Below, piece by piece: positions 1-11,506 of a DNA stretch of 64,000 nucleotides. The stretch is from NCBI GenBank assembly GCA_019454045.1, contig SKCR01049642.1:62001-126000 (forward strand). The letters run 5' to 3'. This DNA is from Zanthoxylum bungeanum. Taxonomy: Eukaryota > Streptophyta > Magnoliopsida > Sapindales > Rutaceae. The notes under the pieces are model-generated. The model saw nothing but the letters and a program-made list of their open reading frames with translations. It made no database searches and had not been told where the DNA came from. Every line of letters starts with the position of its first letter. Position 1 is the stretch's first letter. Made by a program: the position numbers and the translations under genes.

Positions 1-264
1 ATTATAAAATCTTTCAACATTACACACTGAGATTTCCAAATTTGCCCTCAGGGTAAATTGTACCACTGCAGTCATATCATAAAATTTTCAACTGCTTGAC
101 TAACACTTTCAGATTCAAAATATCTTTGAAATTAAAAACTTTGTATTACTTGTGGATTGCAATATGTATAAATTATACAGTCTTAAAAGGACTTCTGGTT
201 CTGTTTCTGGGAAAAACTTTGCGGTTTGTTTGTTAAAGTTGTTAAGAAGCATTTTGCATCACAG
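1..264 (+). other. Intron sequence of the kinase gene
   Basis: AT-rich sequence with no open frame that continues the kinase upstream. It ends in the acceptor CATCACAG immediately before the exon carrying the VAVK lysine. The preceding exon, with the glycine-rich loop, must lie outside the window. A 5' splice site was not seen here. Confidence 0.7.
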
Positions 265-2910
265 GAAGTTGCTGTGAAGAAGTTTTTGAACCAAGATTTT
301 TCCGGCGATGCACTGTTTCAGTTTAAGTGTGAGGTAAATACCAGAAATCAACTTCTTGCATTGTGTTTTCTGTTCTTGCTACACAGTTGTCATCCATAAT
401 TTTGAATCAACTCCTGCCGTGTACTTTCTGCAGGCTGAAATCATGTTGAGGTTGAGACATCCTAATGTAGTTCTTTTTATGGGGGCAGTTACTCGCTCCC
501 CGCATTTCTCAATATTGACGGAGTTTCTCCCTAGGTTAGTTTTTCCTGACATTTAGTCTTTGTCTCAAGAGTTAGTGAATTAAGCTTCACGATTCTGCTA
601 TTTATTTAATCACAATTATGAAGTTGGTTATTTCAATACCATTTTACTACTACAGTAGTATTCTCTTTCTTTTCCCATTTTGGTAAGAGTTATCTACTTA
701 TCATTATAGATCTTATCTTTGTTTTCAATGGGTTTTAGATGATGAATTCCAGAGAACAAAAAAAAAAAAACAAAAAAAAAAACAATGCAGGCTCGTCCTG
801 TTTACTTGTGTCTATGCAGTTTAAGTGGCAATCAGCGATTAATTGCAGAAAGATTCATTCTTATTTTTCTTATTTTCTTCATTCTTATTTTTCTTATTTT
901 CTTCATTCTTATTTTTCTTATTTTCTTCATTCTTATTTTTTAGAGACTTTAGTCATCTCTCTCAACTTTATGATTGTTTAACATTTTTTTAATCATAATG
1001 AATGATTTTTTTAGTGATTTTTGGAGGATATTAAGAGATGAGTTTTATTTATTTTTACTCTCAGTCATGCGATATGTCAAGTTTACTCTTCTTGATTAAT
1101 CGCAAGTCGCTCTAGGTCTTGTGTGCGTTCATTAAGTGCATACAGTTTCTTTTGTCAATAGTAGAAAATCTAACCCTGACCATGGTTGTAGATGCATTTT
1201 ATCACTGTGCTTGCTGTTATGTGCATTTGTTTTGTCTTTGCCTTATATAGAAACTTTACAAAATTTTCCCGTGATATATTTCTGACTATTTGTTTGAGAA
1301 AAATACTGTATCTGCAAGTCATATCAGTGTCAATTTTTCTGCCAAAAACAATTCCAAAATGGCAATGTTTCTTTATCAAGTAAATTAACGATGTCTTGTC
1401 TTTCTCCTTTTCCTTTGGTTCACAGGGGGAGTTTATATAAGTTGCTGCATCGTCCCAATCATCAACTTGATGAGAAAAGGCGAATGCGAATGGCTTTGGA
1501 TGTGGTATAATTTGAACATCTTCTTTCATTTTAGTTCTCAATTGTTAAGATCCTCTCCCTGCCTCTTCCCCTCTCCTTTTCCCCTTCTTCCCTCAATTAA
1601 TACTTCCTTATCCTTTGCAGGCAAAGGGAATGAATTACTTGCACACGAGCCATCCTACCATTGTGCATCGAGATCTAAAGTCTCCAAATCTTCTTGTTGA
1701 TAAGAACTGGGTTGTAAAGGTGATTTTAAACCCCGAATTCTGTCATTCAACGATTCAAGCCTTTTGTCTGATATGCGCACTCTTATTTAGTTATTACTCT
1801 AGTGCTTTATCTTTTGGTGATAGCTTCCAACATCCTTTTTGCTTCTCTCAAGGTCTGTGATTTTGGGTTGTCTCGCATGAAGCACCATACTTTTCTGTCT
1901 TCAAAATCTACTGCTGGAACGGTAATTCGTTCAATGCCATCCAGTGATTCTATTCTTGTTATGAGTCATTAAGCCATTTTTTGGTAATCCAGTAGACTAT
2001 CCTGTTTATACAAACAAGATAACAAAAAGTTTCTGTTGTACTGCAGCCTGAGTGGATGGCACCAGAAGTTCTCAGGAATGAACCTGCTAATGAGAAGTGA
2101 GTCAACTAAATCTATTTGGTAGATATATTGGAACATCAGTTGATTATGTTACTTATACAATCAGATTGGCTTGCAGATGTGATGTATACAGTTTTGGCGT
2201 GATATTATGGGAGCTGGCTACCTTGAGTATTCCTTGGAAAGGTTTGAACCCAATGCAGGTTGTTGGAGCTGTTGGGTTCCAGAATAGACGTCTTGAAATT
2301 CCAGAGGACGTTGATCCAGCAGTTGCACAGACAATACGTGATTGTTGGCAAACGTAAGTTGATTTTGGGAATATTGCTAGTCTATAGCCAGAGGTTTTCA
2401 GAGTTCAATTATATTTTTCATAAACTATTCAGCTTAATTAATTTTATGCTAGATATTGAATTCTATCCTGATTGCATCTTAAAAGAAATACAAGTTCTTC
2501 CATATTTTTCCTTCTTCCAGCTTTCTTCTATTGAACGTACCATATGTGCATTCAATGGAGTCAAAATACTGAAGTGGCTGGCTGCTAAAAGAAAATTGGA
2601 AAGTAAAGATTTTTGTAGATACAAAAACCTTGCTGGTGTGCTTGTTTGACTTTATAATTAGCAAATAAAATTCTGTTTAAATTTCTATAAAGTTTAAGAT
2701 GAATATTTACGTTCATATGCTTTATATTGGACAGTATTACAAAATTTCTTGGTTTTGGGACTGGTTTTAATTCGTTTTCATAACATTTATTTTCCTGTTC
2801 TCTTTTTCAGGGAGCCGCATTTACGGCCATCTTTTGCTCAGTTAATGTCTCGTCTCCGATGTGTAGAACGTCTGCTTGTAGATAGATCAAACTCTGCAAA
2901 TGAATTCTAA
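265..2910 (+). CDS. EDR1-type Raf-like MAPKKK, C-terminal kinase exons (5' partial)
   Basis: Eight exons join in frame: 265-333, 434-534, 1426-1504, 1621-1719, 1853-1921, 2047-2096, 2177-2353 and 2811-2910, all with AG acceptors and GT donors, ending in TAA. They encode most of a Ser/Thr kinase domain: the ATP-binding lysine in [16 protein letters not shown], the HRD loop [13 protein letters not shown] in CDFGLSRMK, and [15 protein letters not shown] near the activation segment. The protein ends about 15 residues after the kinase fold, in SNSANEF. Wording such as [20 protein letters not shown] is typical of plant Raf group B3 (EDR1 and its close paralogue). Known members act upstream of MAPKKs in defence, ethylene and stress signalling in the cytoplasm and nucleus. 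The glycine-rich loop and the long regulatory N-terminus lie left of the window. No disabling change is visible. The orthology to EDR1 rather than a sister gene is inferred. Confidence 0.93.
857..941 (+). repeat. 24-bp tandem repeat (3.5 copies) in kinase intron
   Basis: A T-rich 24-bp unit (ATTCTTATTTTTCTTATTTT plus CTTC) is repeated at 857, 881 and 905 with a partial fourth copy. The copies are identical, so the array is recent or homogenised. It lies in the 891-bp intron between exons 434-534 and 1426-1504 and generates a spurious repetitive ORF. A length polymorphism among accessions is likely. Confidence 0.9.
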
Positions 2911-3600
2911 GAGTTACCATAACAGTGCCACTGTAATAAACACGGAAGATGTTTCTGGGTTCAAAGAGCTAGAGACACTATAAGTTTTTTTTTTTTTTTT
3001 TGCCTCTTTTGATATAAAGAATGTTAGGAGAGTACTGGAAGTGGGAAGTGTTGGTTCAGTCAAAGTGGGGGCTCAACACAACTCATGCAGGAGACGGGGG
3101 ATTCGTCCTAATCAACAAACTGCATAAGAGCAGTGGAGGATACCCGTCAAACCTTGCGTTTAGAATAATTAGTTAGTGTCAGTCTAAATGTAAAAAAAGC
3201 TTCAAAAGAAAGAAAAATAATGATTTTTTTGTTCGATTATTGTATCTGTGGAGGTCTTGTTTGGGTAAGTAATTCCCAAACTCCTGAATTGTAAACATAT
3301 CGCTGCAGGTGGTGGAAAAAGAGAAAAGAAAATTTGTCTGCGTTTCTTGTGTTTCCTTTCTTTAGTATGCGAAGATCAAGGTTGAATTTGTTTTGTTTGT
3401 TTTGTGAAAGTATCTACTTCCCCGGTATAAGAATTATCTTCCGTATTCAATCCGCATCAATGCATTCGTATTTATTTTTATATGATTTATAATCTGAAAT
3501 TTATTGTGCTGTGGCTAATGGGAAGTCTGCTATCTGTGATATTCCAGAACGGCGATAGTTTGTGCAAGAATTCTGTACCTATCTGTGAATGAATTTCTGG
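2911..3600 (+). other. 3' UTR and downstream flank of the kinase gene
   Basis: No open frame or repeat family is evident. An AATAAA hexamer lies at about 2935-2941, only 25 bp after the stop, and a run of 16 or more T at about 2985. Further AT-rich stretches could hold more distal poly(A) signals up to about 3500. The transcript end cannot be fixed from sequence alone. Confidence 0.5.
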
Positions 3601-4249
3601 ATATTCACCCACCAACACACCCGGGATCAAAGGCGGTTAGCGGTGACCATCAAATAAGTTTCTTCGGCTTGTATTGGGTTAAAAGCGCGGAATGTATTTT
3701 TTTCTGCTGTGCGATACAAGCATGATGTAACGTAACGGTCATACGCCCGCATTTAGGGGCAGGGGACACTTAAGAACCTTGACAAAGTGGTAGTTGGAGC
3801 TCTTATCGGATCGAGAGCCGGTGCTTCAGCCTTCCTTTTCAGTTAAATCAGCTCCCCGGAGCGATGGAAGCCTTTCAAAATTCTTCGTATAGCCATTCCA
3901 ACTTTTAACTTATTGTCATCTCCCAAGCCTTCTCTTTCTAATTGGGATACTTCCGGTGCTTGATTATACCATTTTTTAACATCTCGTTCCCCTTTCGAAT
4001 GCTCGTCACTCAGGTCCATCATCAAATCCTGAAACAACTAGTTAGGTTTCGTCGCCCGGGTTAAGGAAAGATTTAGATGAAATAGGAGTTCCCATCGGCC
4101 CAAGTGGTAGATTAGACCTCCGGTACTATCTTTTTAACATTTCCAGTTGTCTCGATCTCGGTCAATTCCTAAACACGACACGATTAAATAAAGCAAGAAC
4201 ACCAACCGAAAGAGAGGAAATAGTGGGAGACCGGGACCCTCCTCATTCC
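3601..4249. other. Unassigned stretch of balanced base composition, possible organelle-derived insert
   Basis: This stretch differs from the AT-rich flanks. It has few homopolymers and higher GC, and carries a small minus-strand ORF of 64 codons (3843-4037) with no recognised domain. Its texture resembles plant mitochondrial intergenic DNA, so a nuclear mitochondrial insertion is possible, but no mitochondrial gene was identified. It ends exactly at the hAT terminus at 4250. It could equally be an old unrecognised element or ordinary intergenic DNA. Confidence 0.3.
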
Positions 4250-4444
4250 TAGAGGTGACAATTTGGGTCAGGATTCGTTTATTCGTTTGATTTGATTCGC
4301 TTTAAAGCGAATGCAGGTTTGGAAAATTGGATTCGTTTAATAAATGGGTCGATTCGATTCGATTCGTTTATTAAACGAATCGAATCCGCTCGTTTATTAA
4401 ACGAATCATAAACGAATTGAATCTGAATCGAATTCATTTAATAT

Positions 4445-5182
4445 CCGTTTAATTAAATTATAAATTTATCCTTTGTTTTTTGAATTTAAGTGTTTAACAC
4501 TAAGGTTATTTTAGTAACTATCTATTTAACCAAAAATATTAGTATTTAATAAAAACTAAACCTAAAACTTATTCTTCATTCATCAAACCTAAAACAACTA
4601 AGCTGCCGACTCTCCTCTCCTTCTTCATCAAGTTTCCAAAGCTTATCTCTCTCAAATCACAACTAAGTCGCCGACTCTTATTCATCAAAAAAGAAGAACA
4701 TTTTCATCATTTTCTTTTTCATCATTATACTTGTATGTTTCGTTTGCTTAATTATTTGAAGCCATATGTTTCTTAAAAACTTTTACATCCATGACTAAGA
4801 GCTGCCTTAAAATAATTAGATTCTGGTATTTGTTTCTAACTTTCTTAGTTTTTGCTTTGATTACTCTTTATGCTTCTACATATTTTTTGGGGTACTCTTT
4901 TATCTTATTTTTGTTCTATTTTTCTGGTCGATTATCATTTTCAAATATTTTAGTATTTAAGTTATGTAATTATAAACTATTCTTTTAAGCTATTCTCTAA
5001 TTTAAACTATCATTTTCAAATATTTGGGTATCTAAGTTATGTAACTATAAACTATTCTTTTAATCTATAATCTATTTTTCTGGTCAATTAGATTGATCTC
5101 TGAATTAAACTATTTTTTTTTTAATTTATAGATTCATATTAAATAGTTTTTGATTTGATTATTAATATAATTTACAGGAAAA
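4445..5182 (+). other. hAT 5' leader / untranslated region
   Basis: AT-rich non-coding part of arm 1 between the subterminal repeats and the transposase start, mirrored in arm 2 at about 25367-26090. A short hydrophobic ORF at 4791-4988 has a decayed counterpart in arm 2 (25473-25739) but no recognisable domain and is probably intron or UTR. A short direct duplication around TTTCAAATATTTgGgTATcTAAGTTATGT (interrupted here by mismatches between copies at about 4938 and 5010) is shared by both arms. Confidence 0.5.
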
Positions 5183-7282
5183 ATGGAGAGCAACGAAAGT
5201 GATATGGTGTATACAGTTGAAGACTCTCCAAGCATTGGAATGGAAGAAGATATGGAAAAAAAATTCCCCACTAGCGAACGAACCACAACCAAATTTGAAA
5301 GGAAAATGAGCAGCACGATCAAGGAAATTAACTTCGAAAGTCTGGAATTTATTCTACAAGTTGCCAGGGGATCATTTTCCAGACAAAAAGCCGAGATCGG
5401 GATGTCGAAAATGTGATATTGAATACATAACTGTAGCTTCTTCTGGCACAGGTAATTTAAAAAGGCATTTAAAAGTTTATCCAAAATTAAATATGCGTGA
5501 TTCTAAACAGATGATGTTAGATCATAGTGATGGCAGTATGTTAACTTGTGTTCCAAAGTTTGAAGCCCATGTTTTCGTGAGTTAGTATCTATTGCTATTA
5601 TTATGCATGATTTGCCATTTCAATTTGTTGAGTATGAGGCATTAGAAAAATGATGAAGTATTTGTGTGATGAAGTGTCATTTATCTATAGGAACACTGCA
5701 ATAGCCGATGTGATAAAGATACATAATAGGGAAAAAGTAAATATTAAAAGTATGTTAGACCAGATTCCTAGTCGAATATGTCTAACTACCGATTTGTGGA
5801 CTTCTATTACTACAGATGGTTATTTGTGTCTGACTGCACATTTCATTGATAAAGAATGGAATTTACATAAAAAAGTGCTGAATTTCTTTGAAATGCCAAC
5901 TCCACACACTGAGGTTGCCTTGGCTGAGAAATTATTGTCATTGTTATGTCATTGGGGTATTGAGAAAAAAATATTCTCATTGACAGTAGATAATGCTTCA
6001 AGTAATGATGTTTGTATTCATATGTTGAAGAGTCAATTGAAATTAAGGAATGCTCTAATATTTGATGGAGATTTTTTTCACATTCGATGTTGTGCTCATA
6101 TTCTCAATTTGATTGTTCATGATGGGTTGAAAGAAATTGAGATAGAAAGCTCGTGATAGTGTGAAATATGTCAAAGGGTCACAAACTAGGAAAAGAAAAT
6201 TTTTGGAGTGTATTAAGTAAGTATCTCTAGATGAGAAGAAAGGGTTAAGACAAGATGTTTCTACAAGATGGAATTCGACTTTTCTTATGCTTGAAGGTGT
6301 TGTGTATTATAAAGCTGCTTTTTGTCATTTACAATTGAATGATTCTAATTACAAGAGTTGTCCTTCTAAAGAAGAGTGGAGAAAAATAGAGAAAATTGAA
6401 AAATTCTTGTCTATGTTTTATGAGATTACATGCATTTTCTCATGGACAAAGTATCATATTTCAAATTTGTACTTTCCTCAGGTGTTTGCAGTTAAAGTTA
6501 ATTTAGACCAATTAGTGGCAGATGGAGATGATTACATGAAAAGTATGGCAAAGAAAATGATCACAAAATTTCAGAAGTATTGGTTTGATTTTTGCACCAT
6601 TTTAGCAATAACAAACATCTTAGATCCTCGTACAAGATGTCATTCACTGAGTTTGCCTATAAAAAGGCATATGGTGAAGATTCTCTGACGTTAAAAAATG
6701 TTCAAAATAAATTATTTTCTTATTTGATGAGTACCAGATGGTCGCACCATCATCCTCCTCTTCATCTACTCTGACCCATTTTAATCATGTTGGTACAAGT
6801 TCAGAACGTAATGAAAATGCAATGAACCAAAGCTTGGATATCTTTAAGGTAGATTATTAGTTATACTTGTTTTGGCTTCATTATTCACATCTTATTATTA
6901 TTATTATATTTATTATTTTTACTTCTTTTAGCTTTTGATTATTCATATTTGTACTTAATTTATAGGGGTTTGATGACTTCCAAAGCTTGAATTTTGATTC
7001 ATATGTTCGAAAATCTGAATTGGAACTTTATTTGGATGAACCACGAGTTGATAGAAGTGTTGAATTGGACATTCTAAATTTTTGGAAAGAAAATGAATTT
7101 CGTTATCCTACCCTTGCTTCCATGGCTCGTGATATCTTGACCATTCCAATATCCATTGTTGCACCATAGTCATCTTTTAGTGTCGGTGGTCAAGTTCTCG
7201 ATCAATTTCGAAGTTCACTAAAGTCGGATACGGTGGAAGCAATTATAACCACAAGAGATTTGATGTTCGGAGAGATTGGTAA
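5183..7282 (+). pseudogene. hAT transposase (BED zinc finger, RNase H-like, hATC), broken copy 1
   Basis: Starting at ATG 5183, the frame runs through a BED-finger-like region (GTGNLKRHLK), then an RNase H-like core (5650-6156) with TTDLWTS and LTVDNASSNDV, the family's conserved aspartate regions, and CCAHILNLIVHDGLKE. At 6987-7260 is the C-terminal hATC dimerisation domain (LELYLDEPRVD, DILNFWKENEFRYPTLASMA). It is inactive: frameshifts near 5415, 5575 and 6150 and a TAG within the hATC region at about 7167. Family members cut and rejoin DNA at element ends in the nucleus. Copy 2 (23254-25366) shares most of this architecture and has its own lesions, so neither can supply a full enzyme. Confidence 0.88.
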
Positions 7283-7605
7283 GTGATAATTTCTAAACAT
7301 TTCTTTATTTCTAAATGCTATGTTACTGAGATTTTAGTATTGTTGATATTTCTTTGGATTTTCGTTTTATGATCTTTCAAAATTATTTTGCTGGGAAATT
7401 TGGATTTTGGAGCCAATTTGTTCGGAGAGCCAATTTATCTTTCAAAACAAATTGGCTCCAAAATCCAAATGACCCAGCAAAATAATTTTGAAAGATCACA
7501 AAATGCAAATCCAAAATAATATCAAAAACACTAAAATCTCAGTAACATAGAATTTAGAAATAAAGAAAAATTAGAAATTACCACTTACCAATCTCTCCGA
7601 ACATC
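7267..7605. repeat. Centre of the hAT palindrome (about 150-bp arms, 27-bp loop)
   Basis: 7267-7420 and 7448-7605 are reverse complements at about 90% identity, separated by 27 bp (7421-7447). The outer ends read TTCGGAGAGATTGGTAAGTG and its complement; the inner stems are AGCCAATTTG and CAAATTGGCT. The arms are the end of the transposase gene and downstream sequence, so this is the fold-back point of a much larger inverted duplication whose second arm resumes at 23254. As RNA it would form a long hairpin. Confidence 0.92.
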
Positions 7606-8340
7606 CAATTATTGGTTTAAATCTAGGCCCCAAGATCATCAAACAAGCATGAAGATGTGTGAAATACATATCAAAGAAGTTGCGAAATACTTATATTGAT
7701 CGGTTGAGACGATACGACGAACAAAACTTCAAGTTTTGGTCCTTCAAAGTCACGCCCACTGCATGCAGTCCACTGCTCAAAAATTTCAATTTTGAGTCTT
7801 CAAGAATCCAAGAAACCAAGCTCCAAGCTTCGTCATTTGATTCCCAGCTCAAGGGTGAGTTTCCCTAACATCTTCGTATGTCTCTCGGGAGTGTGCTAGC
7901 ACTTGGATTTTGCCACAAAACCACAAAATTGCTACCTATTTTGCTCAATTTACACGGCAGTTCACTGCCAAGAACAGAAGCAGAAAACAACCCTCCAAGG
8001 GCATGAGAGGAGGGAGAGAATGGAGAGAGAAATGTGTCAAAAACTATTCCCAAAGATGTAAATCATTTTGGTTTATATATTTTCCAAAAATATAAAATGA
8101 TTTACCAATTAATTTAACCTTTAAAAAGTCAAATAAATTAAATGTAATAAGCTTGAGTGTTCCACACTCCAACATCACAAATCCATCAAGTCATATCAAC
8201 TTTAATAAAGTGACATGTTGTCAAGTCACATCACTCAAAGTGACAAATGATTTGACGCTTGATACGACTAATGATTTGACTTGCGTGCCGCACTTGAATT
8301 TGAAATGTGAATGCGCTCGCAAATAATCTCGGGCTCGGAT

Positions 8341-8645
8341 TCGTTAATTCCAAATTAACGATTTATCTGTCGCGTCGTAATTAAATGATTACGCCTAGCG
8401 AATTCACTATTCACGTCGCTAACGAATTAATTCTAAATTAATTCGTTCGCCCGAATTAAAATCTAATTTTAATTCCGCGTCGAAATCCAATTTCTTTTAA
8501 TATATCAAATATATTTAATTTACCGATTAATTCCAAATTAATCGTTATCTCTCTTTTAATGATATTTTATCCTAGATAAAATATCTCCGAAATTAATCCT
8601 AGATTAATTCTCTCTCTCATCGAATTAATCCCAGATTAATTAAAG
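8341..8645 (-). repeat. Palindrome array with CCA/CTA spacers in LTR of B (low copy)
   Basis: Around ten perfect or near-perfect inverted repeats follow each other, each with a 3-nt spacer CCA/CTA (TGG/TAG on the element strand), for example CGTTAATT-CCA-AATTAACG, GATTAATT-CCA-AATTAATC and ATTTTATC-CTA-GATAAAAT. The sister LTR repeats the array at 21900-22208. Confidence 0.85.
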
Positions 8646-9489
8646 TGTGAGTCATACATCATTGGTGAATCATTGGGAAGCGACCCATGAGATCCTCAGA
8701 TATGTTGGCAGTAAATACGGTCGTCGGACTATCCGAACACGTACGTACCAAGTACTACGTTTTACCGATCCACAAGACAAGGTTGGCTTCTAGCAAAGCG
8801 CCATGCCTACCCAATTCTCCGGAAATATCCTTACAGGAATATATGATCTATATCAGGCATAGTATACATCGTATCGTGCATATCGGTCCAGTATCGGATG
8901 GTCACGTGCTAGGCCTGGGGCTGGAGTTGTGTCTGCCCCGTACGAAGCACATGTCAGATGTCTGGTAACTAGTCTCTATAATCGGATATACATGACCTAG
9001 TCATAATATCCCGATGGCCGCGCAGCACTTAAGAGCACTAATACCGTATCCTGCGTGACATCATCTCCACTATGACTGGAGTGATACTTCCGTCTTGACA
9101 TCACACCCAATACTCTACGATTCTCAATATACCCAGTATCGGCGTACACAGAATCGGTTAAAGCCCTGGACGACCTCAACCAAAGTATATTGATTGTCGT
9201 AAGCATTAGCAGTGTAAGTCTCAGGTTAAGACCAAATACACCTACCCTGATGTCGGACTCCCATAGACACATAGTCAAACTGCCAATGGGATTCTGAGGG
9301 GTCTATCCAGAGCGAAGCTGTTTTCCGTACCATCGGTGAAACACAACCTCCTACCGCACTTGCATAAGTATCCAATACTTAAATATATGAGAACTATGCC
9401 GTTGTGCCCTCACAACGCGCACAAGTGCGATACTAGTCTTTTACGTATTTATCGATGTCCAATCTCGATAATACTCTGACTAGGGATAT

Positions 9490-11485
9490 TGTAGACATTG
9501 CATTTTTGCATAACACCCGATGAGGAGTCTTATATGGAGACAACTCCCTCTTAGTCATGAAAGTCGCGGGAAAAGAACGTTGGAAGGGTAAAGTTGGAAA
9601 ACACTATTTTTTATGGATTTCTCCGAGTTGTTTCGCTTCGGTTGCTTGCTATACCTCCGTTTCTAAGCTCACCTTGGGCCCAAAACTCCCCTAGACCACA
9701 TACCTAATCCAAACCAAGCCCAAATACCCAAGTCAACCCAAGTCAAACCAAGTCAACCCAAGTCAAACCAAACCCATGCCCATTAGATGTAATTCACGCC
9801 CATTGCCCTTTATTTAGGTAAATTATACATTAATCACATGTTAAAATCTTGTAAAATCCTTACCTAAATAAAAGAAATCAAATAAAATCATTACCAAATC
9901 AAATCCAATCCCAAATCCTAATTAGGAGATGCATTCCTTATTAGAAACAATTAGGAGATTCCTTCCTAATCTAAAAAGGAAAGCCTTTTTCCCTTTGCCT
10001 ATAAAAAGAGGCCTTCACCCCCATTCACAACCCTAGCTCATATACATCACTCAAACACCTTGTGAAGCCCTCCTCTCACGCCCAAGCACCCAAGACCTCC
10101 CATTGCCGCATTCCTGAGGTCAAGAAACCACCCATTGCCGCATATCCCCTTCTCCTTCATACCTCCCACGCCCAAGCCACAATCACACCCTCCTTAGCCG
10201 ACTTCCAACCACCATTCACAGCCCTAAACTACCCTAAAATAAACCTTATTTCCAGCCCTGAAGTACCGCAAAAAGACTCCCCAAAACTGCTCCACATTAG
10301 CGCCAAAACAGCCCTAATATCGGCTTCACTGCACTGGTGAACTGCCGCATTTAAGTTTCTGTTCTGGTCAGGTTTTGTGCGTCCCTAGCCCATCAAAACC
10401 ACCCTAAAACCATCCTAAAACCATTCCAAAAATCCCCAAAAAGTTTCCCCAAAAAACCTTTACAAACGCACACCTCCCGAGACCACCAAAATCACCAAAA
10501 CAGTCCACTAAACACCCAAAACAGCGACCTGAAACGCAGCGACCAAACGGCGGTGAAACGAAGGTAAAATAGCAGCCCGAGCATCAAAACAGCAAGGAAA
10601 ACAGTGAGCAAACAATCTTGAAAAGTTTCGGATCATTCGCCCTTCCAACGGACTTGGAAAGCACTTCCAAAGATTGACGAAAGAGGTTAGACCTGAGGGT
10701 ACCTTTTACTTATTTTTTTGTTTTATTTTATTTATTTTAGAATATTATCGCATGAGAGTCGTTTGAAGCATGATGTGATTGTTGGATGAGCGGGATATGT
10801 GTTTCCCTTTTGTGGTATATCGGATGGAAACCCGGACGTAAATTCCATAGCCGATTTCGAATGGACGGTAGTATGGTCTGCACTCGGGATACAATACCAC
10901 GTACCACTTAAGATACACGTATCTCGTCTCATCCAAATTTGTATTTGAGCATGTTATAGTCCTTAGGTTATTCGTTTATTATTTTAAAGCATGTTTTAAC
11001 TTAGTTTCGTTATTTAATTTTAAAGCATGGTTATGTTTCTTATTTATGCATGATGTTTAATTTAGTTTATATTTATGTTTAAGTCGTTGTTTGTTTGCGT
11101 TGGTTTGATGGCTTAATATGTTCAATGAATGATGCTGCGTGTTTATTGTTTAAAGACTTATTTTTAAGTATGCAAACTTAGATTAGGATTTAGTTAGCGG
11201 AAGCATATTAGATCTAAGTGACCTTTGAACATTATTATTGAGTAGATGCGGTCGATTTATTGCATGAATTATATCATCACAATGACATAAGTAAGGGACC
11301 ATTCCGAACCCAACGGTTTGAGGTCTTCCCTTGCGAGGGGTGAGTGCGGCCTTAAATCTTTGTCCCGGTTCACACCGAGTGGCGACTCCATTATTCTCCG
11401 GTTTAGTCCCCCGCGGACTATTCCGTACTCTCAACTAGGCCGCGAGCCTAGAACAGCATGCGTCACCCAGGTTCTGTTGTCTACA
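9490..11485 (+). repeat. 5' LTR of element C (1996 bp)
   Basis: Begins TGTAGACATT and ends GTTGTCTACA. It includes C-rich stretches, a short AAGTCAACCC/AAGTCAAACC tandem at about 9728-9778, and a TATA box at 10000. The last 146 bp match the 3' LTR remnant with six differences, all transitions. No long conserved coding frame is evident; small ORFs at 10062-10340 and 10732-10936 look incidental. Confidence 0.92.
10000..10007 (+). promoter_or_regulatory. Putative TATA box of element C LTR
   Basis: TATAAAAA in TTTGCCTATAAAAAGAGGCC lies about 510 bp into the LTR, with C-rich sequence downstream (CTTCACCCCCATTCACAACC) that suits a transcription start near 10030. This would set U3 at about 9490-10030. 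Inferred from consensus only. Confidence 0.6.
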
Positions 11486-11488
11486 GTC

Positions 11489-11506
11489 TGGCGACTCCAC
11501 TGGGGA
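11489..11506 (+). other. Primer binding site of element C
   Basis: TGGCGACTCCACTGGGGA begins 3 bp after the LTR end, the primer site form typical of plant Tat-lineage Gypsy elements (generally assigned to an arginine tRNA). A partial second copy, GTGGCGACTCCATT, lies inside the LTR near 11379. Confidence 0.85.

Larger units (their letters stand above)
4250..7420 (+). mobile_element. hAT transposon, arm 1 of an inverted duplication
   Basis: The left end TAGAGGTGACAATTTGGGTC matches, inverted, the far end of arm 2 at 26317. The first 200 bp are packed with subterminal motifs built on ATTCGTTTA/TAAACGAAT, including the perfect palindrome ATTCGCTTTAAAGCGAAT, typical of hAT transposase-binding regions. 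A 5' leader (about 4445-5180) precedes a decayed BED-hATC transposase. No 3' terminal inverted repeat is reached: the sequence turns back on itself after 7420. The 8 bp left of the end (CTCATTCC) are not repeated at the outer end of arm 2 (ATATCGGG), so no target duplication supports a single insertion of the whole palindrome. Confidence 0.85.

Noticed and set aside
739..981. 80-codon ORF with repeated FLHSYFSY units
   Set aside because: It is the 24-bp tandem repeat inside a kinase intron, not a protein.
4791..4988. Hydrophobic 65-codon ORF resembling a membrane protein
   Set aside because: It lies in the hAT leader, is broken in arm 2, and reflects T-rich sequence.
8687..8968. Plus-strand 93-codon ORF, with a similar one at 22343-22528
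   Set aside because: It is antisense to the LTR of element B; conservation follows from LTR identity, and no domain is seen.
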